A stretch of 64,000 bases of DNA, from positions 1,798,001 through 1,862,000 of the forward strand of contig NZ_CP048433.1 in assembly GCF_010509075.1 (NCBI RefSeq), given 5' to 3'. The stretch comes from Collinsella aerofaciens ATCC 25986. GTDB taxonomy: Bacteria > Actinomycetota > Coriobacteriia > Coriobacteriales > Coriobacteriaceae. Positions 16,655 through 25,490 of this stretch are shown piece by piece; position 1 is the stretch's first letter; each line of letters starts with the position of its first letter. The translations under genes and the position numbers were made by a program. The notes below the pieces were generated by a model. That model was not told the DNA's origin. It searched no databases and saw nothing but the letters and a program-made list of their open reading frames with translations.

Positions 16655-18194
16655 GGTGTTCCTATAGTTTTGTCAACTGGGCAATGCTGTTTTCGAGATT
16701 GAATCGCGACATGCTAACGCCAGGCCTTTCGGCCGATGGGCTCCAATCTGTTCGGAGCGCTTCGACTAGGCGGCGTAGGGCACCCTGTCCCGCATGATCG
16801 CGTAGATGACCTTCAGCCTCTTTCGTGCCAGCGCCTTGAGCGCCTTGCCGTGCGGCATGCCCCGCTCTCGGCACCTAGCGTAGTAATCGCCCCATCTTCC
16901 CTCTGTCCGGGTAAGGCAGTTGCACGAGAATATGAGCAGGTTCTTCAGCCTCTTGTTGCCTTGGCGCGATGCCGTCACCGAGGAGATCGAGGTCCCCGAC
17001 TGGCGGTTGCGCGGCGCCAGGCCGCAGTACGACGCGAGCCTGTCGTGGCTTGGGAAGTCTTCGATATCTATGGAGATCGCGAGCTCGGAAGCGGTTTTGG
17101 GGCCGATCCCCGGCACCGTCAGGAGGCATCGGTAGGTATCGTCGCCCTCGAGGAGGGCGGATATCTCCGCCGTGATCACATCGATCTCCGCCGAGTTCTC
17201 GGAGATCCTGCGCGCGAGCAGCCTCACCGCCCGGTCCTCGGCGGCGATGGCCGCCGCGTCCGGCCTTGTCGAGGAGGCCGTCGAGCGGACGAGGGCCTCG
17301 ATCTTGCCGCGCGCCGCCCCGCGCGTGAGCGCCGCCGCCCTGCGGGGCCCGGCGTCGGCCACCGACCAGGCCCCGCCGAGGGATGCCATGAGCCTCAGCT
17401 GGGGACCGTCGGACAGGTCGACCAACGCCTCGAAGGCGGGGCACGATTCCAGCAGGATGCTGCGCAGCCGGTTCTTGCTCCTGGTGTTTTCGCAGGTCAG
17501 GAAGTTTCTCTGGGCGGCCAGCGCCCTCGCCGCCGCGACCGTCGGGCCCGGATCCCCGACCGGCAGGAGTGCGTCGGGGATGCCCAGCGCCGTCTTCGCG
17601 ATGACCATTGCGTCCCGCTCGTCGGTCTTGGCGTCGCCGGCGAAGAGCCTGGCGGCCCCGTGTGCCGCGAGTCCCGGCAGGTACGCCGCCGACATCCCGG
17701 CCGCCTTGGCGCGGGCGAGCGCGAGGGCGCCTATGTTGCGCGACTGGTCGACGACCACGAGCGCGTCGGGGAAGCGGCCGAACAGCGAGTCCAGATCGCC
17801 CTCCCTGTTCGCGACGGGGGCGCTCAGCAGTATCTCGCCGTCCCGGGTCGCGACGCATGCCCAATGGGACAATTTCCCGACATCGAGCCCGATGACGGCT
17901 TCCGGCATTCTAGGTGGTGCCACGGTGTTATCCTCCAATCGGTAGGCCGATCGGAACCCCTCCCTGCGACACCCACATTACCTGGCCGTGGCGCTTGCGC
18001 CCGGCAGTTTCCTATCAGTCGTCCGGAGCGGCGAGCGCCCCCGGTGGCAACACCCCCCGGGCCCTCTACGGGGCAGGGGCAGACGGCCATCCGGAGGCGC
18101 CCGATCGGCGGCCCCTCGGGGCTTGCCCGTATCGTAGGCAATGCGCCGAATGCTCGCCATCGAAATTTATCGGTGGCCCACTTCAGACTGTAAT
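16655..18194 (-). mobile_element. IS110-family element (divergent copy)
   Basis: Its ends share GTGTTCCTATAGTTTTGTC (left) and ACTGTAAT (right, 18187-18194) with the intact IS110 at 60091-61503, in opposite orientation. The transposase is clearly diverged from that copy. It separates the integrase from the right attachment site. Boundaries are within a few bases. Confidence 0.75.
16766..17938 (-). CDS. IS110-family transposase
   Basis: 390 residues. The N-terminal DEDD RuvC-like domain begins AVIGLDVGKLSHWACV and includes DAKTDERDAMVIAKTAL. The C-terminal Transposase_20 domain has LLTVPGIGPKTASELAIS and SYCGLAPRNRQSGTS with the catalytic serine region. It is full length for the family. The ~250-bp leader upstream of the start probably carries the non-coding (bridge-type) RNA region of IS110 elements; I cannot fold it reliably. 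Confidence 0.93.
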   Translation of the reverse strand: MEDNTVAPPRMPEAVIGLDVGKLSHWACVATRDGEILLSAPVANREGDLDSLFGRFPDALVVVDQSRNIGALALARAKAAGMSAAYLPGLAAHGAARLFAGDAKTDERDAMVIAKTALGIPDALLPVGDPGPTVAAARALAAQRNFLTCENTRSKNRLRSILLESCPAFEALVDLSDGPQLRLMASLGGAWSVADAGPRRAAALTRGAARGKIEALVRSTASSTRPDAAAIAAEDRAVRLLARRISENSAEIDVITAEISALLEGDDTYRCLLTVPGIGPKTASELAISIDIEDFPSHDRLASYCGLAPRNRQSGTSISSVTASRQGNKRLKNLLIFSCNCLTRTEGRWGDYYARCRERGMPHGKALKALARKRLKVIYAIMRDRVPYAA

Positions 18195-18370
18195 GGGGGA
18201 TTTGTTAGACGGGGCGAACGGAAATGGGGGAAATCGGGGGGAATCGGCAGGGCTACGCGGTTTCGCGTGGTTGTGCGAGATTTATCGAGATTGACTAAAA
18301 GCCGCAGGTCAGAGCCACAAAAGAAACACAAGCGTTATAATCGGAATAATATGCTTTACTCATCGGGAAA

Positions 18371-18421
18371 GGGCTCATAACCCGGAGGTCGTAGGTTCAA
18401 ATCCTGCCCCCGCGACCAAGA
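18371..18421 (+). repeat. Attachment site copy 2 (attR), tRNA-Met 3' fragment
   Basis: Exact 51-bp copy of 5315-5365 without the tRNA 5' half, so it cannot make a tRNA. It marks the right end of the island. Confidence 0.88.
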
Positions 18422-18427
18422 ACTTGC

Positions 18428-18458
18428 AGCTCGTCGGCCTAGTCGGCGAGCTTTTTTG
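18428..18458 (+). terminator. Terminator behind attR (likely the original tRNA terminator)
   Basis: AGCTCGTCG pairs with CGGCGAGCT, followed by TTTTTT. It is in the same position relative to attR as the terminator at 5374 is to the tRNA. Confidence 0.8.
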
Positions 18459-18506
18459 TTATTCCGGGATCGTTTCTTCGGTTCAATTCTCGGCCTCTCA
18501 AACAAA

Positions 18507-18804
18507 ATCTCGATCTGTAACATCTAGACCCGATTTGGGCGGCTAGGTGTTACAGATCGAGATATACCGGTGGGTTGGGTCGTGTTTGTCTAAATCTGTA
18601 ACACGAGGGACGGATTTTGCCGAGTTGTTGTTATAGATTTAGATTTTCTAGCAGGCGGGTTTGGTTTGTCTCGATCTGTAACAGGTAGGGGTCAAAAGTG
18701 GGTCTAGCTGTTACAGATTGAGATTGTTGAGGTTGGGTCGAGGGGAATATCTCGATCTGTAACAGTAAGACCCGGTTTTGCCGAGTAACTGTTACAGATT
18801 GAGA
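18507..18804. repeat. Array of four ~55-bp palindromes, ~81-bp period
   Basis: Copies at 18507-18563, 18589-18643, 18669-18723 and 18750-18804. Each has a 15-bp arm close to TCTCGATCTGTAACA and its inverse, 25-27 bp apart; the gaps between copies are also 25-26 bp. The result is eight 15-bp arms of alternating orientation every ~40 bp. Inner spacers share an ACCCGGTTTTGCCGAG-like core. The last copy ends ~150 bp before the flavin enzyme gene. Confidence 0.85.
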
Positions 18805-18951
18805 CGAACCGACGGGCCGCCCCGCCCATCCCCATCCACCTGCCGCTACCTGCTGTCCGCCGATTTCCGTTGCGCTGTTGTATTCCCATGCCATATCCTC
18901 TAGACAACTACGCGGCATCATCGCCGCCGCGCCTACAAGAGAGGAATGTCC

Positions 18952-20982
18952 ATGACCACACCTGCATCCAAGCTGCTCCAGCCCATTACGGTTGGCCCCC
19001 TTGAGCTCAAGAACCGCATTATGTTTCCGCCGCTGACCACCGGCTACGAGGAGCGTGACGGTTCCATCGGCGAGCGCAGCCTGGCTTTTTACGAGCGCTT
19101 GGCCCGTGGCGGCGTGAGCTACATCGTCATCGGCGACGTTGCTCCCGTCATGACCGCAAGCCCCACGCCCAAGCTGGCAACCGACGCCCAGATCCCCACG
19201 TTTAAGGCGCTGGCCGATGCCGTCCACAAGCACGGCGCCAAGGTCGCGCTGCAGCTGTTCCACCCCGAGTACGATGTGCCCGGTGTCGGCCGCATGGTCA
19301 TGGGCTCCATGGCTGCCGCCAAGGCCGCGCAGGAGGCCAAGGCCGCCGGCGACGAGGAGACCTTTGCCGCCAAGATGGCCGAGTCCAACGAGATCCGCAA
19401 CCAGGCCTACGCCAAGCTGCATCACGACATGCAGCACTTTGTGAACGAGGCGAGCGTAGAGCAACTCACCCAGATCAAGGAGGCCATCGCTGCCTCGGCC
19501 GCCCGTGCGCAGCAGGCCGGCATCGACGCCATCGAGGTCCACGGCGATCGTCTGGTGGGTTCGCTGTGCTCGGCCATCCTCAACCAGCGCACCGACGAGT
19601 ACGGCGGCTCGTTCGAGAACCGCGTTCGCTACGCGCTGGAGGTCGTCGCTGCCATTAAGGAAGCCGCGCCGCAGCTGATGGTGGAGTACAAGCTCCCCGT
19701 GATCATGGAGAACCCCGACGGCACGCCGCGCGGCAAGGGCGGCCTGCAGCCCGACGAGGCCTGCGAGTTCGCCAAGCTGCTCGAGGGCGCGGGCATCGAT
19801 ATGATCCAGGTCGCACAGGCCAACCACACCGGCAACATGGGCGACACCATTCCGCCCATGGGCGCCATGCCCTACAACTGGACGCTGCCCGTGGCCGAGC
19901 GCGTCAAGGCCCTGGTCTCCGTGCCGGTGGCAACCGTGGGCCGCGTGGTTTCGGTCGAGGCCGGCGAGAAGATTCTGGAAGACGGCGCCGCCGACATCAT
20001 CGCCTATGGCCGCTCGCTCATGTGCGACCCCGACATTGCGCTGAAGGCCGCCACGGGTGAGCCCATCCGCGAGTGCCTCAACTGCAACAAGGGTTGCGTC
20101 GATGCGATTCAAAACCGCAAGTACATTTCGTGCGTGCTCAATGCCGAGAACGGCGACGAGGCGACCATCGCCATCAAGCCGGGCGAGGGCGACAAGAAGG
20201 TCGCCGTGGTGGGCGGCGGCATCGCCGGCCTGGAGGCCGCGCGCGTGGCGGCCAAGCGCGGCTACGACGTGACCGTCTACGAGGCGAGCGATCATCTGGG
20301 CGGCCAGATTGTGCTGGCGGCTGCGCCTCCGCGCAAGGACGAGATCATGCGCTCGGTCGAGTATTACGAGAAGATTCTGCCTGGCCTGGGCGTGAAGGTT
20401 GAGCTCAGCCACGTCGCTACGGCAGAGGACCTCAACGCCGCCGATGCCGCGATTGTGGCCGTGGGCGCGCACGACGTGGTCATCCCCGTTCCGGGTGCCG
20501 ACTCGGACAAGGTCGTCTCGAGCTGGGACGTGCTGGCCGGCAAGGTGGAGCTTACGGGCCGCGTCGCCGTCATTGGCGGCGGCCTGGTGGGCACCGAGAC
20601 TGCCGAGTACCTGCTGCAGCACGGCTGCGAGGTGGCGATCGTGGAGATGCTCGACAAGATTGCCGCGGGCGAGTCCGAGACCATTCTGCCGCTGATTATG
20701 AGCGACTTTGCCGAGCACAACGTGGAGCAGCACGTGAAGACCCGCCTGACCGCCATTACCGACGAGGGCGTGGAGGCCGTGCGCACCACCGAGGACGGCG
20801 CCGAGGAGCCGGTAAATATCGCCTGCGATTACGTGGTGATGGCCGTGGGCTCCAAGGCCAACGCGTTTGACCTGGACGGCGTGACGGTGCCCGTGACCTG
20901 CGTGGGCGACTGCTCGGGCGAGCGCACCGCCGACATTGCGAGCGCCATCCGCACGGCGTATCACGCGGCCAACGAGCTGTAG
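18952..20982 (+). CDS. FMN/[4Fe-4S]/FAD oxidoreductase of the enoate reductase (old yellow enzyme) family
   Basis: 676 residues. The N-terminal OYE-type TIM barrel (about 1-360) has LKNRIMFPPL and GSFENRVRYALE. A cysteine cluster, CLNCNKGC with a later C in YISC, binds [4Fe-4S]. The C-terminal NAD(P)/FAD domains have VAVVGGGIAGLEAARVA and VAVIGGGLVGTETAEYLL. The architecture is that of 2-enoate, 2,4-dienoyl-CoA and bile-acid (BaiCD/BaiH) reductases; the substrate cannot be told. Start: GAGG at 18941-18944 is 7 nt before ATG18952. ATG18946 is nearly adjacent and less likely. Confidence 0.9.
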   Translation: MTTPASKLLQPITVGPLELKNRIMFPPLTTGYEERDGSIGERSLAFYERLARGGVSYIVIGDVAPVMTASPTPKLATDAQIPTFKALADAVHKHGAKVALQLFHPEYDVPGVGRMVMGSMAAAKAAQEAKAAGDEETFAAKMAESNEIRNQAYAKLHHDMQHFVNEASVEQLTQIKEAIAASAARAQQAGIDAIEVHGDRLVGSLCSAILNQRTDEYGGSFENRVRYALEVVAAIKEAAPQLMVEYKLPVIMENPDGTPRGKGGLQPDEACEFAKLLEGAGIDMIQVAQANHTGNMGDTIPPMGAMPYNWTLPVAERVKALVSVPVATVGRVVSVEAGEKILEDGAADIIAYGRSLMCDPDIALKAATGEPIRECLNCNKGCVDAIQNRKYISCVLNAENGDEATIAIKPGEGDKKVAVVGGGIAGLEAARVAAKRGYDVTVYEASDHLGGQIVLAAAPPRKDEIMRSVEYYEKILPGLGVKVELSHVATAEDLNAADAAIVAVGAHDVVIPVPGADSDKVVSSWDVLAGKVELTGRVAVIGGGLVGTETAEYLLQHGCEVAIVEMLDKIAAGESETILPLIMSDFAEHNVEQHVKTRLTAITDEGVEAVRTTEDGAEEPVNIACDYVVMAVGSKANAFDLDGVTVPVTCVGDCSGERTADIASAIRTAYHAANEL

Positions 20983-21057
20983 TTGAGCATCGCGGCCAGG
21001 CGGGGCGGTAGCACGGATCCGCCTCGCCCGACTGCGTCCCGTCGGGTGTCAATCGGT

Positions 21058-21094
21058 GCGGGGCCTGCAAGCGCAGCAGGTCCCGCCCTTTTGT
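21058..21094 (+). terminator. Terminator after the flavin enzyme gene
   Basis: GCGGGGCCTGC pairs with GCAGGTCCCGC, followed by CCTTTTGTTTT. Confidence 0.8.
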
Positions 21095-21421
21095 TTTGCT
21101 CCGGTGGATGGCAATGCGCGGTAATCATGAGGAGTGAGGACGTCTACTGCCTTGCAGATTACTCAAAATTATTGGGGGAGGGGTTAATAACTATATCTTC
21201 TATACCAAAGGACATAAAGAGATGCCAATTTTGTTGACAAGCGAATGACGATTAGCTGCGAGTCAGCTACCAGCGTAAATAATCGATAAAGAAATGTCGT
21301 AATTTGGTGCCAAATGCCCAGATAACGCCGCGTCTATTTTAATTAACTGCTTTGAGCAAACAGTAAAATGCTACTATCTAACTTGCACGTAAGAAAGCAG
21401 ATTAACGGTTAAGGCTAAGAA
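21095..21421. other. AT-rich intergenic region
   Basis: No convincing gene. It is much more AT-rich than the surroundings and probably holds the promoter of the helix-turn-helix gene. I see no -35/-10 pair with good spacing. Confidence 0.5.
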
Positions 21422-21826
21422 GTGGCAGGTATGTCGGAAGCAACTAGGACTCGCACGCATGCGCCCGAGGTTAGGCAGCGCGCCGTCGAGATCCTCCAAG
21501 AGGGGGTCGGTCATCGTGCCCTCGCTGCGGAGCTTGGCATTCCCCAGGCCACGGCTCGTCAGTGGGCCCGCGCGTATGCCGTGGGCGGTGCCGACGCCGT
21601 TCTCAATGCCGGTTCGCATCATCACACCTATTCGTACGACGTAAAGCTCGCTGTGGTTAAGGACCGTCTGGAAAACGGCTTGACGGTTCGCGAGGCCATG
21701 ATCAAGCACAAGATTCCCAGCGAGTCTTCGGTCAAGGCTTGGTGCCGTCAGTACCGCGAGAGCGGTGAGTCCGCACTGGTCGATAAGCCGCGCGGTCGCA
21801 AGCCGCGCGTTAAAAAGGCGGAATAG
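21422..21826 (+). CDS. Small protein with two helix-turn-helix domains (transposase OrfA-like)
   Basis: 134 residues from GTG21422 (AAGG 7 nt upstream) or 131 from ATG21431. Two HTH units: EVRQRAVEILQEGVGHRALA continuing into ELGIPQATARQWARAYA, then YSYDVKLAVVKDRLENG into KHKIPSESSVKAWCRQYR. It ends in a basic tail GRKPRVKKAE. The layout resembles IS3 OrfA, but there is no orfB, no terminal repeats, and a terminator follows. It may be a domesticated DNA-binding protein. It lies upstream of the ech operon on the same strand. Confidence 0.7.
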   Translation: MAGMSEATRTRTHAPEVRQRAVEILQEGVGHRALAAELGIPQATARQWARAYAVGGADAVLNAGSHHHTYSYDVKLAVVKDRLENGLTVREAMIKHKIPSESSVKAWCRQYRESGESALVDKPRGRKPRVKKAE

Positions 21827-21838
21827 CAAACGGGATGG

Positions 21839-21862
21839 TGCGCCCACAGGGGCGCATTTTTC
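21839..21862 (+). terminator. Terminator after the HTH gene
   Basis: TGCGCCC pairs with GGGCGCA, followed by TTTTTC. Confidence 0.85.
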
Positions 21863-22007
21863 TTGCCGCCCCTCTACTCCAATGCGGACAGGCTCCTTGC
21901 CTCGTACGCCTAAAACTCCCCAGTTGACCGAAAACCTGCCGCCGCTACTCCTCAATTGAGCTATAACGTTAAACAATTGCAGCGTTTTTGCACGGGGGAG
22001 TGATGGT

Positions 22008-24890
22008 ATGACGCTACTGTATTTCCTTACCCTGTTTCCGCTGGTACCGGCGCTGGGCATGCTGCTCGCGCGCGGTGACCGCGCCCGCGATGCGGTGGGG
22101 CTTGTAGGCTCCGGCATTATTATGGCGGTGACAGTTGTAGTCGCCGTCATGTTTTTTGGCACGGGTCCGCAGAGCTTTGAGGTTGCCCCCGGCACCTCGC
22201 ATGTGCTCTCGATCATCAGCTCCGTCATCGACGTCATCCTGTGCGCCGTAATCCTGTACAACGCGTACAAATATAGGAACGCGCTCACCACGGTGCTCGG
22301 CATAGTCCAGCTGGTGGGCTCGCTCGCCTTTGCAGCCATGACGTTGCCCGCGGCCGAAGCCGTCACGGCAACGCCGCTCTACCTGGACTACATGAGCGTG
22401 ATCATGGTGCTCGCCGTCGGCATCGTCGGCAGCCTAATCTGCGTGTATGCCTTGGGTTATATGAAGGACTTCCAGGCCCATGACGAGCACGAGGCCGCGC
22501 TGCGCGGGCAGACCGCGCCCGACCGTCGCCCGCAGTTCCTGGCGCTCATGTTCCTGTTCCTCTCGGCCATGTTCGTTATCGTGACGAGCGACAACCTTGA
22601 GTGGCTGTTCTGCGGCTGGGAAATCACCACCGTGTGCTCGTTCCTTATGATTGGCTATACGCGCACGCCCGAGGCCATCAAGAACGCCTTCACCCAGATC
22701 ATCCTCAACATGCTGGGCGGCATCGCGTTTTTGGCCGGACTCATGTACCTGCACGTTAACGGTATGCCGCTGACCATCTCGGGTATGATCGAGCTTTCCG
22801 GCGCCGGAACCGCGCAATCCGCGCTGCTGGTGATGCCGGTCATCCTGCTGTCGCTCGCCGCACTCACCAAGGCCGCACAGATGCCGTTCCATACCTGGCT
22901 GCTTGGCGCCATGGTCGCCCCCACGCCCACGAGCGCCCTGCTGCACTCGTCCACCATGGTCAAGGCCGGCGTGTTCCTGATGGTCAAGCTGAGCCCGCTC
23001 TATGCCATCTATCCCGTGACCGGGTTTATGGTCACGAGTGTGGGTGCCATCACGTTTTTGCTCGCTGCCCTCATGGCCATCTCGCAGAGCAACGCCAAGC
23101 GCGTGCTCGCGTACTCCACCATTTCCAACTTGGGCCTCATCAGTGCTTGCCTGGGTGTCGGCGCACCCGAGGCCGTGTGGGCCGCCATCTTCCTGATCCT
23201 GTTCCATACGGTGGCAAAGTCGCTGCTGTTCCTGTGCGTGGGCACCGCCGAGCATCATATCGGCAGCCGCAATATCGAGGACATGGACGGTATGTTCAGC
23301 CGCATGCCGCACCTGACGCGCCTGATGATGCTGGGCATCATGGGCATGTTTGTGGCGCCGTTTGGCATGCTCGTGTCCAAGTGGGGCGCCCTGGTGGCGT
23401 TTGCCCAGACCGGCAACGTGCTCATGATCATGGTGCTTGCCTTTGGCTCGGCCGCGACGTTTTACTTCTGGGGCAAGTGGCTTGCCAAGCTTTCGGGCGT
23501 CGACCCCACGGCTCAAAACGTTGAGGTCAATGTCCATAAGACCGAATGGGTGGCCCTCAACACCATCGCCGCGCTGCTGATTCTGTGCTGCGTGGCGTTC
23601 CCGGTTATCTCGAGCGGTCTGGTGTCGCCTTACTTGGCCATGGTGTTTGGCCGCGTGCCGTACGTTATCGGCAAGGATGCCATGTATCTGATGGTCGTTA
23701 TCGTGGCTTTTATCGCCGTGGTGCTGCTGACTTCATTCCGCGTGAGCAACAAGCCGCACGTAAACGTATATCTTTCGGGCGTGGGAACCGACAACTACCG
23801 TCATTTCCGCGGCTCGATGGGCCACGAGGTGAAGGCCGAAAAGCGCAATTGGTACTCGGAGGACGCCCTTGGCGAGAAGCGTATTGGCCCCGCGGGTAGT
23901 GTCGTGTGCTGCAGCATTATCTTGTTTGCGCTGCTGTGTTGCGCGTGGATTGGGCCCGAGCGGCTTGCCATGAGTGCGCCCTCGGTGCTGCGCGGTAAGT
24001 ATTTTGAAGGTTCGGGTGTCGTGGGCATCTTTATTGGCACCGTGGCGTTTGCCCTGTTGGCGCCGCTTGTGGGCGGCCTGATCGACGGCGTTGACCGTAA
24101 GCTTTCGGCTCGCATGCAGGGCCGCGTGGGCCCGCGCTTGCTGCAGCCCTTCTACGACGTTGCCAAGCTGCTGCGCAAGGCTCCTGCCAGCGTAAACACC
24201 ATGGACGATACCTACATGGCGTGCGCGCTCATCTTTACCGTGGTGGGCGGCGGCATCTTTGTGTCGGGCTCCAACACGCTGCTGTGCGCTTTTATGGTGA
24301 CGCTCGCCGCGATCTTTGTGGTGTTGGCGTCCGCCTCGACGCAAAGCCCGTTTGCCCAGGTCGGCGCCGACCGCGAGCTGCTGCAGGTCATGAGTTACGA
24401 GCCCGCCGTTTTGCTGATGAGCGTGGGCCTGTACCTTGCCACCGATAGCTTCGATTCCATCGCCGTGACGGGGCAGTCGGCCCCCATCATCGTGTACAGC
24501 GCGCCCATTTTCCTCGCGCTGCTCGCGGTGCTCACCATCAAGCTGCGCAAGTCGCCGTTTGACCTTTCGTACTCGCATCACGCGCATCAGGAGATCGTTC
24601 AGGGCGTCGCCACCGAGATGAGCGGCGGCACGCTGGCAAAGATGACCCTTATGCACTGGTGCGAGACCGTGCTGTTTTTGATGTGGGTGGGCATGTTCTT
24701 TGTTTGGGACAACCCGGTGAGCTGGGTCGTAGCCCTGGTCGTGATGGCCGCGACGTATTTTGTCGAGGTGCTGATCGACAACACCTTCGCACGCAGCACC
24801 TGGCGCAGCTGCTTTAAGCTCGGATGGGGCGTGGCGCTGGTGTTTGGCCTGCTCAACCTTATGCCCATCCTCGTCGACGTGTTTATTTAG
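22008..24890 (+). CDS. echA/echB: Ech hydrogenase EchA-EchB fusion (proton pump plus membrane anchor)
   Basis: 960 residues, almost all membrane. The first ~640 are NuoL/MrpA-like EchA, with the proton-channel helices around LSLAALTKAAQMPFHTWLLG and PTPTSALLHSSTMVKAGVFL. The last ~280 are NuoH-like EchB, with SARMQGRVGPRLLQPFYDV, GADRELLQVMSYEP, and KSPFDLSYSHHAHQEIVQG. In other Ech complexes these are two proteins. A ~60-residue linker (about 590-650) rich in charged residues joins them. The complex couples reduced-ferredoxin oxidation and H2 formation to ion pumping. GGGGGAG precedes ATG22008 by 7 nt. First gene of the operon. Confidence 0.92.
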   Translation: MTLLYFLTLFPLVPALGMLLARGDRARDAVGLVGSGIIMAVTVVVAVMFFGTGPQSFEVAPGTSHVLSIISSVIDVILCAVILYNAYKYRNALTTVLGIVQLVGSLAFAAMTLPAAEAVTATPLYLDYMSVIMVLAVGIVGSLICVYALGYMKDFQAHDEHEAALRGQTAPDRRPQFLALMFLFLSAMFVIVTSDNLEWLFCGWEITTVCSFLMIGYTRTPEAIKNAFTQIILNMLGGIAFLAGLMYLHVNGMPLTISGMIELSGAGTAQSALLVMPVILLSLAALTKAAQMPFHTWLLGAMVAPTPTSALLHSSTMVKAGVFLMVKLSPLYAIYPVTGFMVTSVGAITFLLAALMAISQSNAKRVLAYSTISNLGLISACLGVGAPEAVWAAIFLILFHTVAKSLLFLCVGTAEHHIGSRNIEDMDGMFSRMPHLTRLMMLGIMGMFVAPFGMLVSKWGALVAFAQTGNVLMIMVLAFGSAATFYFWGKWLAKLSGVDPTAQNVEVNVHKTEWVALNTIAALLILCCVAFPVISSGLVSPYLAMVFGRVPYVIGKDAMYLMVVIVAFIAVVLLTSFRVSNKPHVNVYLSGVGTDNYRHFRGSMGHEVKAEKRNWYSEDALGEKRIGPAGSVVCCSIILFALLCCAWIGPERLAMSAPSVLRGKYFEGSGVVGIFIGTVAFALLAPLVGGLIDGVDRKLSARMQGRVGPRLLQPFYDVAKLLRKAPASVNTMDDTYMACALIFTVVGGGIFVSGSNTLLCAFMVTLAAIFVVLASASTQSPFAQVGADRELLQVMSYEPAVLLMSVGLYLATDSFDSIAVTGQSAPIIVYSAPIFLALLAVLTIKLRKSPFDLSYSHHAHQEIVQGVATEMSGGTLAKMTLMHWCETVLFLMWVGMFFVWDNPVSWVVALVVMAATYFVEVLIDNTFARSTWRSCFKLGWGVALVFGLLNLMPILVDVFI

Positions 24891-24902
24891 GAGGCGGCAT
24901 TC

Positions 24903-25490
24903 ATGGATCATAAAATGTCGCGCTCGCCGTGGGTTATTCATTACGACGGCTCGAGCTGCAACGGATGCGATATCGAGGTGCTGGCCTCGCTCACGCCACT
25001 GTTCGATGCGGAGCGCTTTGGCGTGGTCAACACCGGCAACCCCAAGCATGCGGACATCTTTTTGGTGACGGGGTCGGTCAATGCCCAGAACCTGCCCGTC
25101 GTGCGCCAGATCTACAACCAGATGCTCGAGCCCAAGTGCGTGGTGGCGTGCGGCATCTGCGCGTGCTCGGGCGGCGTATTCCGCGATGCCTACAACGTAA
25201 TCGGCGGCGTGGACCGCGCGATTCCCGTGGACGTGTACGCGCCCGGGTGCGCCATTCGCCCCGAGACCGTGATCGATGCCATCGTGGAGGCGTGCGGCAT
25301 CCTGGACCAGAAGGAGGCCGTGATGCGCGCCGGCGGCGACCCGCTCACCGTGGGCGGCGCCGCTACCTGGGACGGTGGCGTTGAGTTGGGCGAGGACGGG
25401 TTTGTGGCCGCGGGGGCCGGGGCTGACGGTGCCGGTGGCGCGCCTGCCGGGAAGCCCGCCGCGCCCGCCGCTGCAAAGGAGGCTGAGTAA
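24903..25490 (+). CDS. echC: Ech hydrogenase small subunit EchC (NuoB-like)
   Basis: 195 residues. The proximal [4Fe-4S] ligands are in DGSSCNGCDIEVLA, VVACGICACSGGVF and VYAPGCAIRPE, as in group 4 small subunits. The electron path leads from EchF through this cluster to the NiFe site in EchE. The last ~45 residues (Gly/Ala-rich, GADGAGGAPAGKPAAPAAAK) extend beyond the usual length. AGGAGG precedes the start, 12 bp after echAB. The stop overlaps the next start as TAATG. Confidence 0.93.
   Translation: MDHKMSRSPWVIHYDGSSCNGCDIEVLASLTPLFDAERFGVVNTGNPKHADIFLVTGSVNAQNLPVVRQIYNQMLEPKCVVACGICACSGGVFRDAYNVIGGVDRAIPVDVYAPGCAIRPETVIDAIVEACGILDQKEAVMRAGGDPLTVGGAATWDGGVELGEDGFVAAGAGADGAGGAPAGKPAAPAAAKEAE

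Larger units (their letters stand above)
5366..18421. mobile_element. tRNA-Met integrated genomic island, ~13 kb
   Basis: The bounds are the two 51-bp direct repeats. Inside are an RpiR-controlled sugar operon, a TIR/caspase operon, an ORF6N protein, a tyrosine integrase near the right end, and several truncated transposase genes. Many genes are AT-richer than the flanking chromosome. The integrase reads through a frameshift and no excisionase is evident, so the island may now be fixed. The exact cut point within the 51-bp core cannot be read from the sequence. Confidence 0.82.

Noticed and set aside
18371-18418. Second tRNA-Met gene
   Set aside because: Only the 3' part from the anticodon stem on is present; there is no 5' acceptor strand or D arm.
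18507-18804. Possible CRISPR array
   Set aside because: Repeats alternate in orientation, spacers resemble one another and there are no cas genes nearby.
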